This document shows, one piece after another, positions 10,955 to 24,200 of a stretch of DNA of 64,000 nt. A program made the position numbers and the translations under genes. The notes below the pieces were generated by a model. The model had not been told where the DNA came from, did no database searches, and worked only from the letters and a program-made list of their open reading frames with translations. This stretch comes from Toxonevra muliebris. Its lineage: Eukaryota; Arthropoda; Insecta; Diptera; Pallopteridae. Numbering within the stretch: the first letter of the stretch is position 1; each line of letters begins with the position of its first letter. The stretch spans positions 140,696,998 to 140,760,997 of the forward strand of contig OY829326.1 in the NCBI GenBank assembly GCA_963691655.1, written 5' to 3'.

Positions 10955-12180
10955 TAGTTTTTTTGGTACGTAAATAATTTTTCAAATGTAAGTATACAAT
11001 GTTGAGGTCAGGTTCTCTTCTATAGAGAATTTCGGCTACATTTTCTTCAACCGATTGTGACGTGGAAGAAGACATCGATTTCTGCATAATATGTAAGAAA
11101 AAAATGCCAAAAAAGATGAACCGCCAGAATACCATCCATTGTAACGTTTTCAATTGAGCTATTTACTTGGTATGCGCCGGAATGACTGCAAGTTACTGGA
11201 CTTGCAAACATTGCGTTTCGGACTGATTTGCAGTGCAATTTTTTACTTCATTTCACTATGTTTCTCTTTAACAATGAATCTTCTATCATTTTGAGTGAAG
11301 TGAAAAATAAAGTTTTTCTAACATATTTTTCCATTTTTAATCGATTTTCAAAATATCCATAATTCCCCGATATTTTTCAAAATCGCCAAAACACCATTTT
11401 TACGCCAACGGATATAACTTGATTAATCAAATACAATTTGACAAAACTGCTGCGACCCAAAGAAAAGTTTTTTTCTCATACTACAAATTTAAGCTTTGAA
11501 ATTTTCTGAAAAGTTATTTTTTGCGAGTTTTTAAAAAAATGAAAATGCGACAGTCTCTCCTATATATTAAATTGTTTAAAATTTATTCAAGTTGATTGCC
11601 CGAATGTATTCAATATAATTTCATTCATTGGAGCTACAATTAATGAACAATAGCACTATACAACTAATTTCAGGTCTTCAAAATCAAAGGGTTTGGTCTG
11701 GTCAGGTTTAGTTTTTTTTTATGAGCATTTGAAATTTTCGATATTCAGAGAATTTTTGTAATTCGCAGAGTTTGAACACAGAATACAAAATGCAGTTAGA
11801 AATTTTGTTTGAACTCCGATTTATTCTTCATTTAGTGCATGGGAATAAAATTTTTATGACTGAATCATGACTGCTTTGAAGCCACTTGAATACACTTGGA
11901 GTTCTATGAAGACACAAATTTTATCAAAAAATCTCAAACTATTCATAATGTTTATAAAAATTATACCCAACCTTTTCGCGAAACACCCCTTTACAAGGAG
12001 CGTAAGGCCCAAAAGATTTTACCATTCGAAACGCATTACGATCAGTGACGAACCTAATTCAAATTCAAATTATTACTTCAACCTCTGAATTACATGTAAT
12101 TGGAAATGCGAAAATCTTGCGAATATATTTTTTAATTAAGGGGTAATATACACCTAGAAGCGCGGAAAAAAATCCTGGCT
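10955..12180. other. Intergenic DNA between genes A and B, part 2
   Basis: AT-rich. The open frames at 10860-11153, 11047-11238 and 11867-12088 show no recognisable domain. The 3' UTR and poly(A) site of gene B should lie at the upper end: a minus-strand ATTAAA occurs at 12131-12136 and an AATAAA near 11820. Confidence 0.35.
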
Positions 12181-12183
12181 ACC

Positions 12184-12210
12184 GCTCTGAACCCCTGAAG
12201 GGTTCAGAGC
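12184..12210 (-). other. Perfect 11-bp hairpin in the gene B 3' UTR region
   Basis: GCTCTGAACCC (12184-12194) pairs exactly with GGGTTCAGAGC (12200-12210) across a 5-base loop. It lies about 90 bases after the gene B stop codon, probably within the 3' UTR, so it could be an RNA stem-loop. No known family is recognised. Confidence 0.5.
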
Positions 12211-12296
12211 AACAATTTATAAAATAATAAAATACATTTTTATATGTCCATATATCTAAAATAATATTTTATAGCATTTTCTGCATATCGATTCCA

Positions 12297-15200
12297 TTAC
12301 ATTCCGTTTTGACACGCTGCTGACAGCCAAATAAAAAGAACAACTGCGCTGTTAAACAGCAACAGCGAAGTGGCATATTGTGTTGTTGATGCTGCTACTG
12401 ATCTGACGTAATAATTGGCATAAATGCCAAATGTCAACAAATTGTCATTGTCACAACAAGTGGTGGTAAGGTTGAAGTGTACATTGTAATGGTGTCTGAA
12501 ATAATTGTGTATATAGAAAAAAGAAATAAAAAGGAAGAATATAAAGCCAATACAATAAAAAATATTTAACTATAATTGAATCAGTTATTTCTAAAACCAC
12601 ACATTTAGCTTCTCCAGCTACTGAGAATATGGATTCGGAGGAGTGAGATAGTGATTTTTTTTTACTAACATTTTTTTTTTATGATCGTAACTATAATTTC
12701 AGATAAGAAAAACACTTTTTTGCAAATTAATATTTTCTGTATTTAATCTATTGAAAAGAGAGTTTATGTGCGAAAACACGTTTTTCGAGATAAACACAGT
12801 TGAAGTTCAAAACTTTTATCAACTTGAATGCGAAGAATGGAAAAACCTCTGTTGCTGAGATTGATACCAAGCTGAGGTTAGGTTAATTGCAAATAATGTA
12901 CTTTTCGCTATAAGAATCATGCGAAACCTCAAAATCTACGTCTTTTGACACAGTAACTCTCTTTTCGTAGTCCTAGTCAAATATATGTTCGAATTTTCAT
13001 CCAAAGTGATAACCCAACCTGTCGAAAAATGTTCAGTGGGTATTTGTATACCACCTTGATCAAAAAGTTCCCGGAATAACCACCGTGTGGCGCTCCCATC
13101 GTTCCGATTTGAGTTCTGTTTTTTAAATTAAGTTGATATTCCCTCTAAATCGTAGCGTCATAGCTTGACATTTGCAAAAGTTACGTAGCCAAAACGACAT
13201 CTATCTCTGTGTTTGTTGGCGATTTTTTACAATTTTATTAAATTGTATTGTATTAAATTTTGTGTAAAAAACGGGTTTAATGGTGCGCGAACGTTGGAAA
13301 TGTTGGAAAAGTGTTTCGGCAACGATTCTCTAAAGAGAACGGTCGTTTACCAGTGGCACGAGCGGTACAAAAGTGATCGTGAGTCAATCGAAGATGATGA
13401 ATGCAGTGGCAGACCATCGACATCGAAAGCTGAAGAAAACGTTTAAAAAATGAAAGAAATTTTGGTCAATAACCGCAAATTAATCATCAGAGAGTATTAT
13501 TTGGGCATTATGAGGCGTTTGCGTGAAGCAATTCGCCGAAAGAGACCAGAAAACTCGTGGATTTTGCACTATGATAACGCAGCCTCGCATAGCGCCATCA
13601 TTATTCGTAATTTTTTGACGAAAAATGCAACAAATACCATCCAACAGCCACCGAATTCACCTGATTTGGCTCCCTGTGACTTCTTTCTGTTCAATCGAGT
13701 TAAAAAACTATTACGGGGAACGCGTTTCAGCAGCCGAGAGGAAGTAATCGAAAAATCGCAGGAAGCACTGATGGACATACCGAAAACCGAATATAAAAAA
13801 TGTTTCGAGGATTGGATCAAGCGCTGGCATAAGTGTGTTGCAGTCGATGGGGATTACTTTAAAGGGGACAATATAGATTTAAATGAATAAACTTGTATTT
13901 TCAATTTTCTGAATAAATTTCGGGAACTTTTTGATCAAGGTGGTATGCCTAAAATTATAATTTTTGCTATAGTCAAAATTATTTAAAAATTAATTTTTTC
14001 ACGAAAACAGTTTTTCATATCTCCTGAAAAATTAGCTTATTGTAACATGTGGATTTTTCGAAATAAATGATTTAACCAAATCGCAATATTTATGTTTATT
14101 TTACCTGTGATCAACGCTCTTCCATTCGACGCTCTCTGCTGGCAGCGTATACAATCGATCATTCAAGGTTTTTGGCATAATTAGTAATTTTTCCGTTTTC
14201 TCAAAATTACTTTCAATGTGAATATATTTAAAAATAACATTCGAATGCACCAAAACGCTGCCATTAAACATTTCACCGCAGCTGATTACACTGTCATTGG
14301 TGCAAGCATACAATCCACAAACTTGGATGTCACTCCATTCTTCCTTTTGGTAGGTGCGTTGCCCTTTGAAGGCACCAATCCGATACATGTATGAAACCGT
14401 GTCATTGGTTGCAATATCCACTTGAGCTGTACTTATATCAAACTGACAACAAAAATCGTTCATGCATAGCTGTCGGATTATATTTTGCTCCTTCGTAAAA
14501 TTTAATAATTCTGAAGTAAAGTGTGGAAGCTTTGTATCTTTCAATAACTTAACGCCAGTTTGTGGTACGGATGAGGTAGGAGGATACTGTATTTTTATCG
14601 ATTCTCTTCTTTCTTCATGTGTTATGTTGCTATTTATTATAGGCACTTGTGCCACCAATAATTTTGTTATCCCATTCCCACCAGACATTACAGATACCAA
14701 TTTACCCTTAGACCCTGCGTAAATGCCGGAACCAGTTGGACCGCCTGGCGGATAGCTTGCGCCAGCTGCTAAAAGATTAACGTTATTACCCCATGCCCAG
14801 CCCTCTTGAACTTGAAGTGCTAAAGTGTAAATAAAAGAAATTAGAATTACATTTCAAGCAAACAAAGAGGTTAATGAAGGTATCCGCATTCAACATGTCG
14901 CTCTCATTTTCATTCTGGACTAAGAATGTTATCGAACTCGCAACCTCTCAAGTGAAAATCTAGTGCAGCATCTACTATATAAATCGAGGTCGTCTTTTCG
15001 CGGATAAATTTCAGTTAAAATTAAAATAAATTGATTGTCAAACAAAGAATTGTTGCACATTCTATTTCAACGTTTTTTTGTGTGAGTAATTTATTTTTAA
15101 TGTTTATTTTGGTCTAAAACTTATGATATTGGCGCTGTAGCACAATTTTTTTAATTTTTCACATTTTAATTGAAAAATGCTTTTTTTGTTAAATTTTTTT

Positions 15201-18200
15201 TGGTGAGAGAAATAAATTTTTGACATTTATTTTCTGGTCATATTCTACACAAAGACCGTTTCAATAAAACTCATACTTAGAAAAGTGAACGCTTTTACCA
15301 AATTACGATACAAACAGAGTGTAAAGAAAATAATGAAATTCAAGACGCCGAAAATGAGTATGGAAGAAAGTGAAAAAGTGAGGATGGTCATGACAATGGG
15401 TGCGGACGTAAAAGCAGAAAAGCTGATTTCATAGTGTGTCAGAAACGCGTCGCTGAGTGTTTCTGATTAGCAAAGCTGCTTCCATTTGGGAGCCATTTGT
15501 GTAATCAAATTATTTTTCTGACTTTTCAGATTAGGGGTCGTTCACAGATTACCCAACACGCAAGGGGTAGTGGGGGTCCGACAATTTGTTACAAAGTGTT
15601 CCATGAGGCAGGGGGGTCATCAACTGCGTCACGTAACGTCAATTTCATACTATCAAATACAGATGACTTTAACATTACACTAGTTTTGTTACAATGTGTT
15701 ACGACCAGGAAGGAGGGGTCAAAATTGGTAAAAAAAAAAAAAAAATTGCGTTGCGTAATATGTGATTATAATGATTACTTCAGTTCTTTGACTCGACACA
15801 AACTCGAAATTGTCCATATTTTATTTTTGGAAGGAAATTAAAACATTTCACAAACTAGAATTTAATGATTTTCAAAAATTTTACAACTAATGCATCACGC
15901 CGTTTCTAAGACGCACACACTGATTACTGATTTTTGATTAAACACTTTGAAATCAGCTTTTCTGATTTTACGTCAGGTTAACGCACCCAATAACTCATCA
16001 AACAAAACTGAAACAAATGATTCATTACCTAAAAGACTCAAATAATTAAAAACAAAAGCCATGATTAAAGCTTAATAAATGTAAAAAAAAAAACGTTTGT
16101 TGTGAAGTAAAATTAGTATGCGTCTTATTAAAAAAGCTTTTAATTTCACACGGCAGAAGCTCTTAACCCGCCGTCACTCGCGCGGAATGTATTTTGCAAT
16201 TGTGTCTGAATCGCACCTGTTCTAATAGCTGAGAGTATTGACCCGTTTCAGCAGCTGATGTAGGCTCGTTAGCTTTTCTTTGCAGTTGAGGTGAACGAAC
16301 GTTTTCAAATTTGCATGGAGTTCATAAAAGGTGCGCGAGTAACAACGTGTTATATAGTAATTTTCCACCTAAAAATACGTAAAAAAAAAATATTACATAG
16401 CGATCTACCGTAAGTTTTAAAACCAAATAAAGCTTAAAAATGTATTTTTTGTACCAAAAAACATGAAATGACAGTTATACATTTTACATACAGATGGCGC
16501 AAATGTCCAAGGAATTACATGAAGATGTCGCACACAAAAAGAGTTCGTCTGCAATTGTCATCGACATTACCGGTACAGAGTTGCAAATTTTGTTCTAGCA
16601 TTAATCCCAAAAAAAAATTGGTTGTGTATTAACGAACACAAGGCAGAAGTGAAACTTCTTGTGAACTAAACGAAACACAAGCAAATGAAATTAAAAAACC
16701 CAAGCCAATGAAGTAAAAAACATTGCTTGTTATTTGCTTGTGTTTCGTTTAGTTCACAAGAAGTTTCACTTCTGCCTTGGGTTCGTTAATACACAATTAA
16801 TTTTTTATTTTTTCATATTATAAAAATCCTTCGGTCTTCGTCTTCGGCCGAAGGTTAGGTGTGTTGCACTGAATGCACTCATTGAATCTGTCAAGCTTAT
16901 TGTCAATGATATGAATAAATTTTTTTCCTTCTTCTTCTGTCAACCATCACATGTGCAAGACGTGTTTTATTTTAGAAACCACTCAAAATCTCCGAGGATA
17001 ACTATCAGGTTATGGGCCCTTCGCTTGGATTCTAAAAAAAATTCGGTCCAGTAAATTCCACACGTTACGGAAGTATTATTTTGTAATTATCTAACGAATT
17101 TTTGCATTTTTCGTCTGACCGTCATCGAGGCCATCATTAAAGTTAGGACTTAATAGAAGTTGTTGGTGCAACATGAGTGTACAGTTGCCGTTCGATCGAT
17201 TGAAAGGCAGAGAAAACTTTGTAATTTGGAAAGTCGGAGCCAAGGCTCATTTAATTACAAAAGGATTGTGGAATTATTGTACAACTAAAGTCACAGCCAC
17301 TGCAACGCAAGAGAGTTTGGCAAAAGACGAAAAAGCGTTAGCTGAGCTGACTCTTTTAGTTGACTCAAGTGTTTATACGCATTTAGAGAGCTGTGAATAC
17401 GCAAATCAAGGTTGGAATGCGTTGGTCTCAGCGTTTGAAGATAAAGGTATCGTTCGAAAGGTCACATTGCTCAAACAGTGGATTTCATTGAAATTGGAAG
17501 ATTGTGAATCGATGCAAAACTATGTAACTCAATATTTGTCGCTTCATTCAAAAATTAAATCAGCTGGGTTTAAAATTGATGAACAAATTGCTGGAGCAAT
17601 AATGTTGTGCGGGTTACCAGAAGAGTTTAGACCGATGGTCATGAGTATTGAAACAAAAGGTGACGACATTAGCGTTGATTATGTAAAAAACATTTTACTG
17701 CAAGAAGTCGAATTCGAAAAGAGTGTAAATCAAACGGTACTCACAGCGCGAAATAAGTCATACAAAAATAGCAAGAGAAACAGAGACAAAACAGTAACAT
17801 GTTTTGAGTGCGGCGGTCCATACTTTAAAAAACAGTGCCCGAAGTTGAAGGGAGAAAAAATAGTGCTATTTAGTTCGTTTGTTGCGCAAAAGTCATCGTC
17901 AAGTGATTGGTATTTCGACAGCGGCGCAACCGCAACGATACATCGATGAAAAACAGATCAAAGCCAAATGGAAACCAAATAACCATGGTGAGCTACGCTT
18001 ATGGCATCGTCGCCTAGGGCACGTTAGTTTTGAAAACATGAAGTTTTTTAAAAACATTAATCGATTGAAGTCGAATAAATGTGAAATATGCCTTAAAGGT
18101 AAGCAGTGTCGTCTTCCTTTCCCGAAAGAAGGAGCAAGAGCCAACGGTGTGTTAGAGTTAGTTCATTCGGATGTTTGCGAACTAGATGTGAGATCAATAG

Positions 18201-21200
18201 GTGGTTGCCGCTACTTCGTGACTTTTATCGACGACTATACAAGGAAAGTTTTTGTGTATGCATTGAAAAGCAAAAAGCCATTGTTTTGTTGACTTTAAAC
18301 AAATGGCAGAAAACCAAACTGGTGAAAAATTGAAAGTTTTTAGAAGCGACAATGGAACAGAGTTTATGAACAACAAATTAAAAGATTTTTGTACAAAGAA
18401 GGGGATCCTGCATCAAACATCAGCTGCATACACACCCCAACAAAACTGCACTGCCGAGCGAATGAATCGTACGCTGCTCGATCGAGTAAGGTGTATGTTG
18501 ATTGATTCATCTTTACCAAAATGCTTCTGTGCAGAGGCTTTAATGGCAGCCGCAAAAGTCGTCAATAGCGTCCCATGTCGAGGTGGAATAACAAGTCCAG
18601 AGGAAGCGTGGAGCGGTAAAGCACCTGATTTGAGTTTTTTGAAGGTTTTTGGATGCAAAGCTTTTGCACACGTACCGAATGTAAAACGGAAGAAACTGGA
18701 CGATAAAGCAATTGAGTACATATTCATTGGATATGCCAGCGATCAAAAGGCATATCGATTGTATCACAAATTGTCGAAGAAAGTCATCATTAGCCGAGAC
18801 GTTACATTCATCGAAAACGAAACTGTGGATCAGGTAACAGATTTTGAAATAAATAATAATAAAGCTATTGTGCCATTAAATGAAGACGATAAAAGTAGTG
18901 ATTTCGAATCAAGGGAGGAAGATGAATTAAGTGATTCTTCAAGCACTGCCTCAAACGATACGCATTAATGAACAAATTATCGAAATTGAAGACACGATGG
19001 ATGATGAGCGAAGTGTCAGCACTTTTAATCCAGAAGAGGAATCACTGACACAAGAAGAACAAATGGTTTTAAATCAAGAAACTGTTCAACGTCAGCCGTC
19101 AAGCCGCAACATAGACAAGCCGAAACCGAATTACGTCTGGGTTGCAATAAGTGAAGGTGATCCAATGACTGTTAAGCAAGCTTTGTCGAACAAAGACAGT
19201 AAGCACTGGAAAAAGGCAATGCGTGAAGAGATGGACTCACTTGCAGAAAACCAAACTTGGGAATTGGCTGTTTTGCCAAAAGGCAAGAAACCTGTGAAAT
19301 GCAAATGGGTGTTCAAGACCAAACGCAACAATGATGGAGATATCATGAGATATAAAGCCAGGTTTGTTGCAAAGGGTTTTACACAAGTCGCTGGCATAGA
19401 TTACAATGAAACCTTTTCACCGGTGGTTCGCTACACATCGATCAGGTTTTTGCTGGCAATGGCAGTACAGTTTGATTTGAGAGTCACTCAAATGGATGTA
19501 GTGACTGCCTTCTTGCATGGAAAATTAGACACTGAGATTTATATGCAACAACCCGAACTGTTTGATGACGGTTCAAATCGATATTGTCGACTGATGAAAT
19601 CAATTTATGGTTTAAAGCAATCCAGCCGTTTGTGGAACGTCGCATTGACCAAAGTTTTGATGAAGTATGGTCTTAAGCGTTCGCAAGTTGACCAGTGCAT
19701 ATTTTATTTGGTAGAGGACGGCTACGTGCTCATAGTTGCAATATACGTCGATGACTTGCAGAAATTGTCAAACAACTCACAGCAAGAGAAGCTATTGAAG
19801 GACGAACTGAATAAACATTTCAAAATGAAAGACCTTGGAGAGACGTCGTCAATACTTGGAATTAGAGTCACACGTAACAATTCAAATGGCTGTATTACTA
19901 TCGATCAGTCGCAATACATTAGTGAAATCATCGAGCGATTTGGAATGAGCAACGCAAATCCTACAATGACCCCTTTGGATTTGAATCAAAAGATGAGCAA
20001 AAATATGTGTCCGAAAACCGAAGAAGAGCGCTACGAGATGCGAAATGTTCCATACAGAGAAGCGATTTGCAGTTTACAATTTGCTACTCAGGTAACTCGT
20101 CCAGATATTAATTATGCCATTAATTTACTTAGCAGGTACACTGAAAACCCTGGCAAAGCTCACTGGGTCGCCTTGAAGCGTGTATTTCGATATTTGAAAG
20201 GCACAATAAACAGAGGAATCACGTACACTAACTCATCTGCCGATTTAGTTGGCTTCAGTGATTCCGATTGGGCAAACGATCTTGATAATCGCAATTCGAC
20301 AACTGGCTACGTTTTCATAATGCAGGGTGGAGCAATTTCTTGGCGCACAAGAAAACAGCAAACCATTGCATTATCGACAACCGAAGCGGAATTCATGGCA
20401 ATGACCGAAGCTATACAAGAGGCAAAATGGCTTAAGTATCTCAGAGCTGAACTAATTCCTAAAGCGTTGAAAATAATTGCAATTCATTGTGATAACCAAG
20501 GTGCAATTGATTTAGCATTAAATAATAATTACTCAGCTATAACAAAACATATAGATATAAAGGCAAAGCATATTGTTCAATCAGCTAAAGAAAATGATGT
20601 CAGTATTAATCAAGTATCAACAGATAGTATGCCCGCAGATATTTTAACTAAAGCTGTAGCAAAACCGAAATTGTTAAGTTTTTTAAATTGCTTTGGTATG
20701 AATAAGTAAATAAGTTTCTGTGAGGCCTTCTGCCAAAATAGATGTTAAGTTCTATTAAAATGAAATATTGTAAACAAAATTATTTAAAATGGGTTTTGTG
20801 TGGTTTTTCCCTATAATTGTCCACACGTAAACAAAAAAAAAAAATAAATGAAAAATGAATTCAGTGAGGATGTTGCACTGAATGCACTCATTGAATCTGT
20901 CAAGCTTATTGTCAATGATATGAATAAATTTTTTCCTTCTTCTTTTGTCAACCATCACATGTGCAAGACGTGTTTTATTTTAGAAACCACTCAAAATCTC
21001 CGGGGATTCCTTGGTTTTCCAATATTGCTGTTAAATTGGATTAATTCTTACTTAAGAAATAGAAATCAGAGAGTGGTGTTCAAGGGCTCAACATCATTCG
21101 CTATTGGAGTTCCATCTGGTGGTCCATCTTGGTCCCATTTTGTTCCTTATTTACATTAATGACCTCCCATCTGTTATCCGTCACTCAAAAATTTTGATGT

Positions 21201-24200
21201 ATGCTGATGATGTAAAACTGTTTATTTCACACTATTCTGATGAGGCGTACAATTTGCTTCAATCTGACCTCACGGCATTATCACATTGGTGTCAGATAAA
21301 CTTAATGTTTTTAAATTTAAAGAAATGTAAGTCTATGGTCTTTTCGAGACGTCAGCCAATTCCTTCACATTACTTTATAAATGATTATACCCTGGAGGTA
21401 GTGAACACTTTTACTGATTTGGGTATAGTTATGGATCCTAAATTGCGTTTTAATCTGCATATCAATATGTGTGTTAATAAAGCAAAGGGAATTTTTGCAT
21501 TCGTTAAAAGATGGGCTATTGAATTTAGTGATCCGTATGTAACAAAAACACTTTTTACGGCACTGGTAAGACCTATTTTGGAGTATGGTTCAACAGTTTG
21601 GAGTCCTCAATATAATTGCTATAAAGACAGACTTGAGTCAGTTCAAAAACAGTTTATCTTGTTTGCGTTAAGAAATTTACATTGGAACCCATTACATAAT
21701 TTACCTTCTTACATACATCGTCTCAAACTTATTGACCTACCGACATTAGACAGCAGAAGAACTATGCTGAATGTTATGTTTATGACTAAATTACTGAACA
21801 GTGACATTCATTCTGAATTTCTACTAAATAAAATTGACTTAAATATCCCAAATCGTTGTTCAAGGTATCCTATCTTGATTAAACTGAGTACTTGCCGATC
21901 TAACTATGCCCAAAATGATCCATTACGTTGCATGTGCAATGATTTCAACAACCAACATGGCTTATTTGATATAACTGATTCCTTATTTTCTATAAAACAA
22001 GCAATTTTAAATTCCTTAAATGATTAAACAGCTGATGATTCTAATCTGTAGCTGTTTGAAAACCATTGGGATATATTACTTCACCCATTCACGAGTTGCG
22101 TTACACAGGCAGTCCGGGCTGTTTCTGTTTCGGTCACCGATCCGTTCGCTTTGCGGATGTGCCCCTCGGTCGGGTGGGCGGGTAAGTGGGTCCGCTGGGA
22201 TTCGTTCGAAAATAACTATCAAGGTGAATGGCCGAAGTTCGGCTACGGCCAAAAAATAACCTTCGGTAGGACACTAATATATATTGAAAATCTGGGAAAA
22301 AAATAATTTTCACTTTAAAAACAGAATTATGTAAAACCAGAATCTTGTAACACTTGATTTTTTTTTTTTTTGCAATATTCAAAAATTGTGAATTATACGA
22401 ATAGTTACAGTATTTTGTACATACAAATATTTTGTTGCCCTTTTTTATAGAATTTTGTACATACAATACAAATTTCAATACTGAATTTCTTGCCGCTGCC
22501 ATGGCAATGTACAACAATTTATTTTCGCCTAACGAATTAATCTTGAATTTATTTAAATTTTAAATTCAAATTTTGAAAGCGGCTTCTTTTACAAGGAAAG
22601 TGAAAGTGTAATTATTTATTTATTTATTACAAGAAAAATAATGATAAATCATTAGATTACGGAATTTAGAGGAAATGTAATTATATAAAATTATATTGTA
22701 AAGTAATTAAATTATACAAGAAAATATAACCAATCTTATTCGAGAAAAATTTAGTTTAAATAAAAACAAGTTGTACTCCAGAAAAGATCGCAAATTAGGT
22801 ACCCTATAAAAATAAAGCGCTTAGTGGTGGTATGTAAGCGTTCCAATTTAGGTTAAGGAACGATGTGTACTTGAAATGTTAAAGCCATAGAATTGGTAAA
22901 AATAAATAATGTATTTATCGTGTATCTTTTTTGTCACTTCTTCAAATGCACAAACTGGAGCAACTATGTATGTCTACCGAAACAGATTCATCCATCGCAG
23001 CATCTACATTCACGTTTTAAATGGAAATTGAAGAATAATATTTAGAACGAGTTCTAATATGATTTGCGATATTAAGGTGAAGGATGTTCCGAGCCAGAAT
23101 GTTATTTCCACAAAATTTACAGGCTTTCGGTATTGGTGACACACATTGGGGTCGCTTATTTGAAACGCATGGCCAAAAACGATTTGTTTCATTCAGAAAT
23201 TTTGATGATATTTAACTGCAGTGTTAAAGCCAAAAATGTGCAGCCAATTTTACTATAAGATGCTGAGCACTCAAATTATCTTATCCAGTATTTGTTAAGG
23301 TAGAAGAATTTCACGTGGCTTATTGTACTCTTTTGAAGGTTGAGGAGTTGATTCAACTCCTAGTCGGAGTTCAACTAACTCTTTTTACATTTAGTTCAAG
23401 GATTTCATGTGGTTGATTAAACACTTTTAAGGGTTGAATCAACATTTTACGGAGTTGGTATAACTTTTTTATTATCAGAATTTATATTCTTAATATAACT
23501 CCGTAACGGAGCCAATATGACTCCTCAAAGTATAACTCACTCTTCGGAGTTGAACCCCGACGGAGTAAAGATTACTCTTTTCTGGTTTGGCTAAAAACCA
23601 TTAACCAAAAGAGTTAATATTACCACAAAAATTGTGGTATTTACTCCGCATTTTTTTGAGTGAAGCAAAATTTCGATGGCCTATTTATAAAATCTACGGA
23701 TGGAAAGCTAAAGCCTTGAGTTTTCGTTCACACAAAATAAATAAAAATAACAGCTTCAAAAATTTCTTTTGAAAAATTAAAAAATTTTGAGTTGTGACGG
23801 TATAGTCCCAAATGTGTGTTTTTTTTAAACCACTTGTTGCGTTTAAATTATATCATATTGTAAAGTTATAGCAACATTTGTAGCATCTATGTATTCGATA
23901 AATATTTTAACTTCTAATGACGACCAGCAACTAGTAATATTTAAATTTACTTTGATATTTCTAACTAACATCGGTAGAACTAAAAAATATCATTATTTTC
24001 AATATTTTATGTAAATGCTTGAATTTTCACGTATGCAGTATCCACTCTCTCTTATTGAAAAATATTGCATGAGACGCAGAAAGAGAGACAATTTTGGTCA
24101 ACCTATTGAAGCAATCTTGTATTCTTTTATTCTTGAAGAAATTATTACTCCATACAATTTGTGTTAACAATACCAAGCACAACAACCACATAAACACACT

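Larger units (their letters stand above)
16862..22221 (+). mobile_element. Copia-type LTR retrotransposon with nested insertion
   Basis: The element starts with TGTTGCACTG (5' LTR) and ends with AACTATCA (end of 3' LTR). It is flanked by the 5-bp duplication AGGTG at 16857-16861 and 22222-22226. Its order is 5' LTR, initiator-tRNA-Met-type primer site, gag, protease remnant, integrase, reverse transcriptase, RNase H, 3' LTR; integrase before RT defines Ty1/copia. About 1.2 kb in the 3' LTR is a later non-LTR insertion, so the element proper was about 4.15 kb. It sits in intron 2 of gene B, antisense to the gene. Confidence 0.93.

Noticed and set aside
10860..11153. Minus-strand open frame of 97 residues with a hydrophobic start
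   Set aside because: It runs antisense through the tail of the SINE at 10622-10950 and has no recognisable domain.
20848..21159. Apparent 103-residue protein starting before the RT fragment
   Set aside because: Its first half is copia 3' LTR read through by chance into the nested reverse transcriptase.
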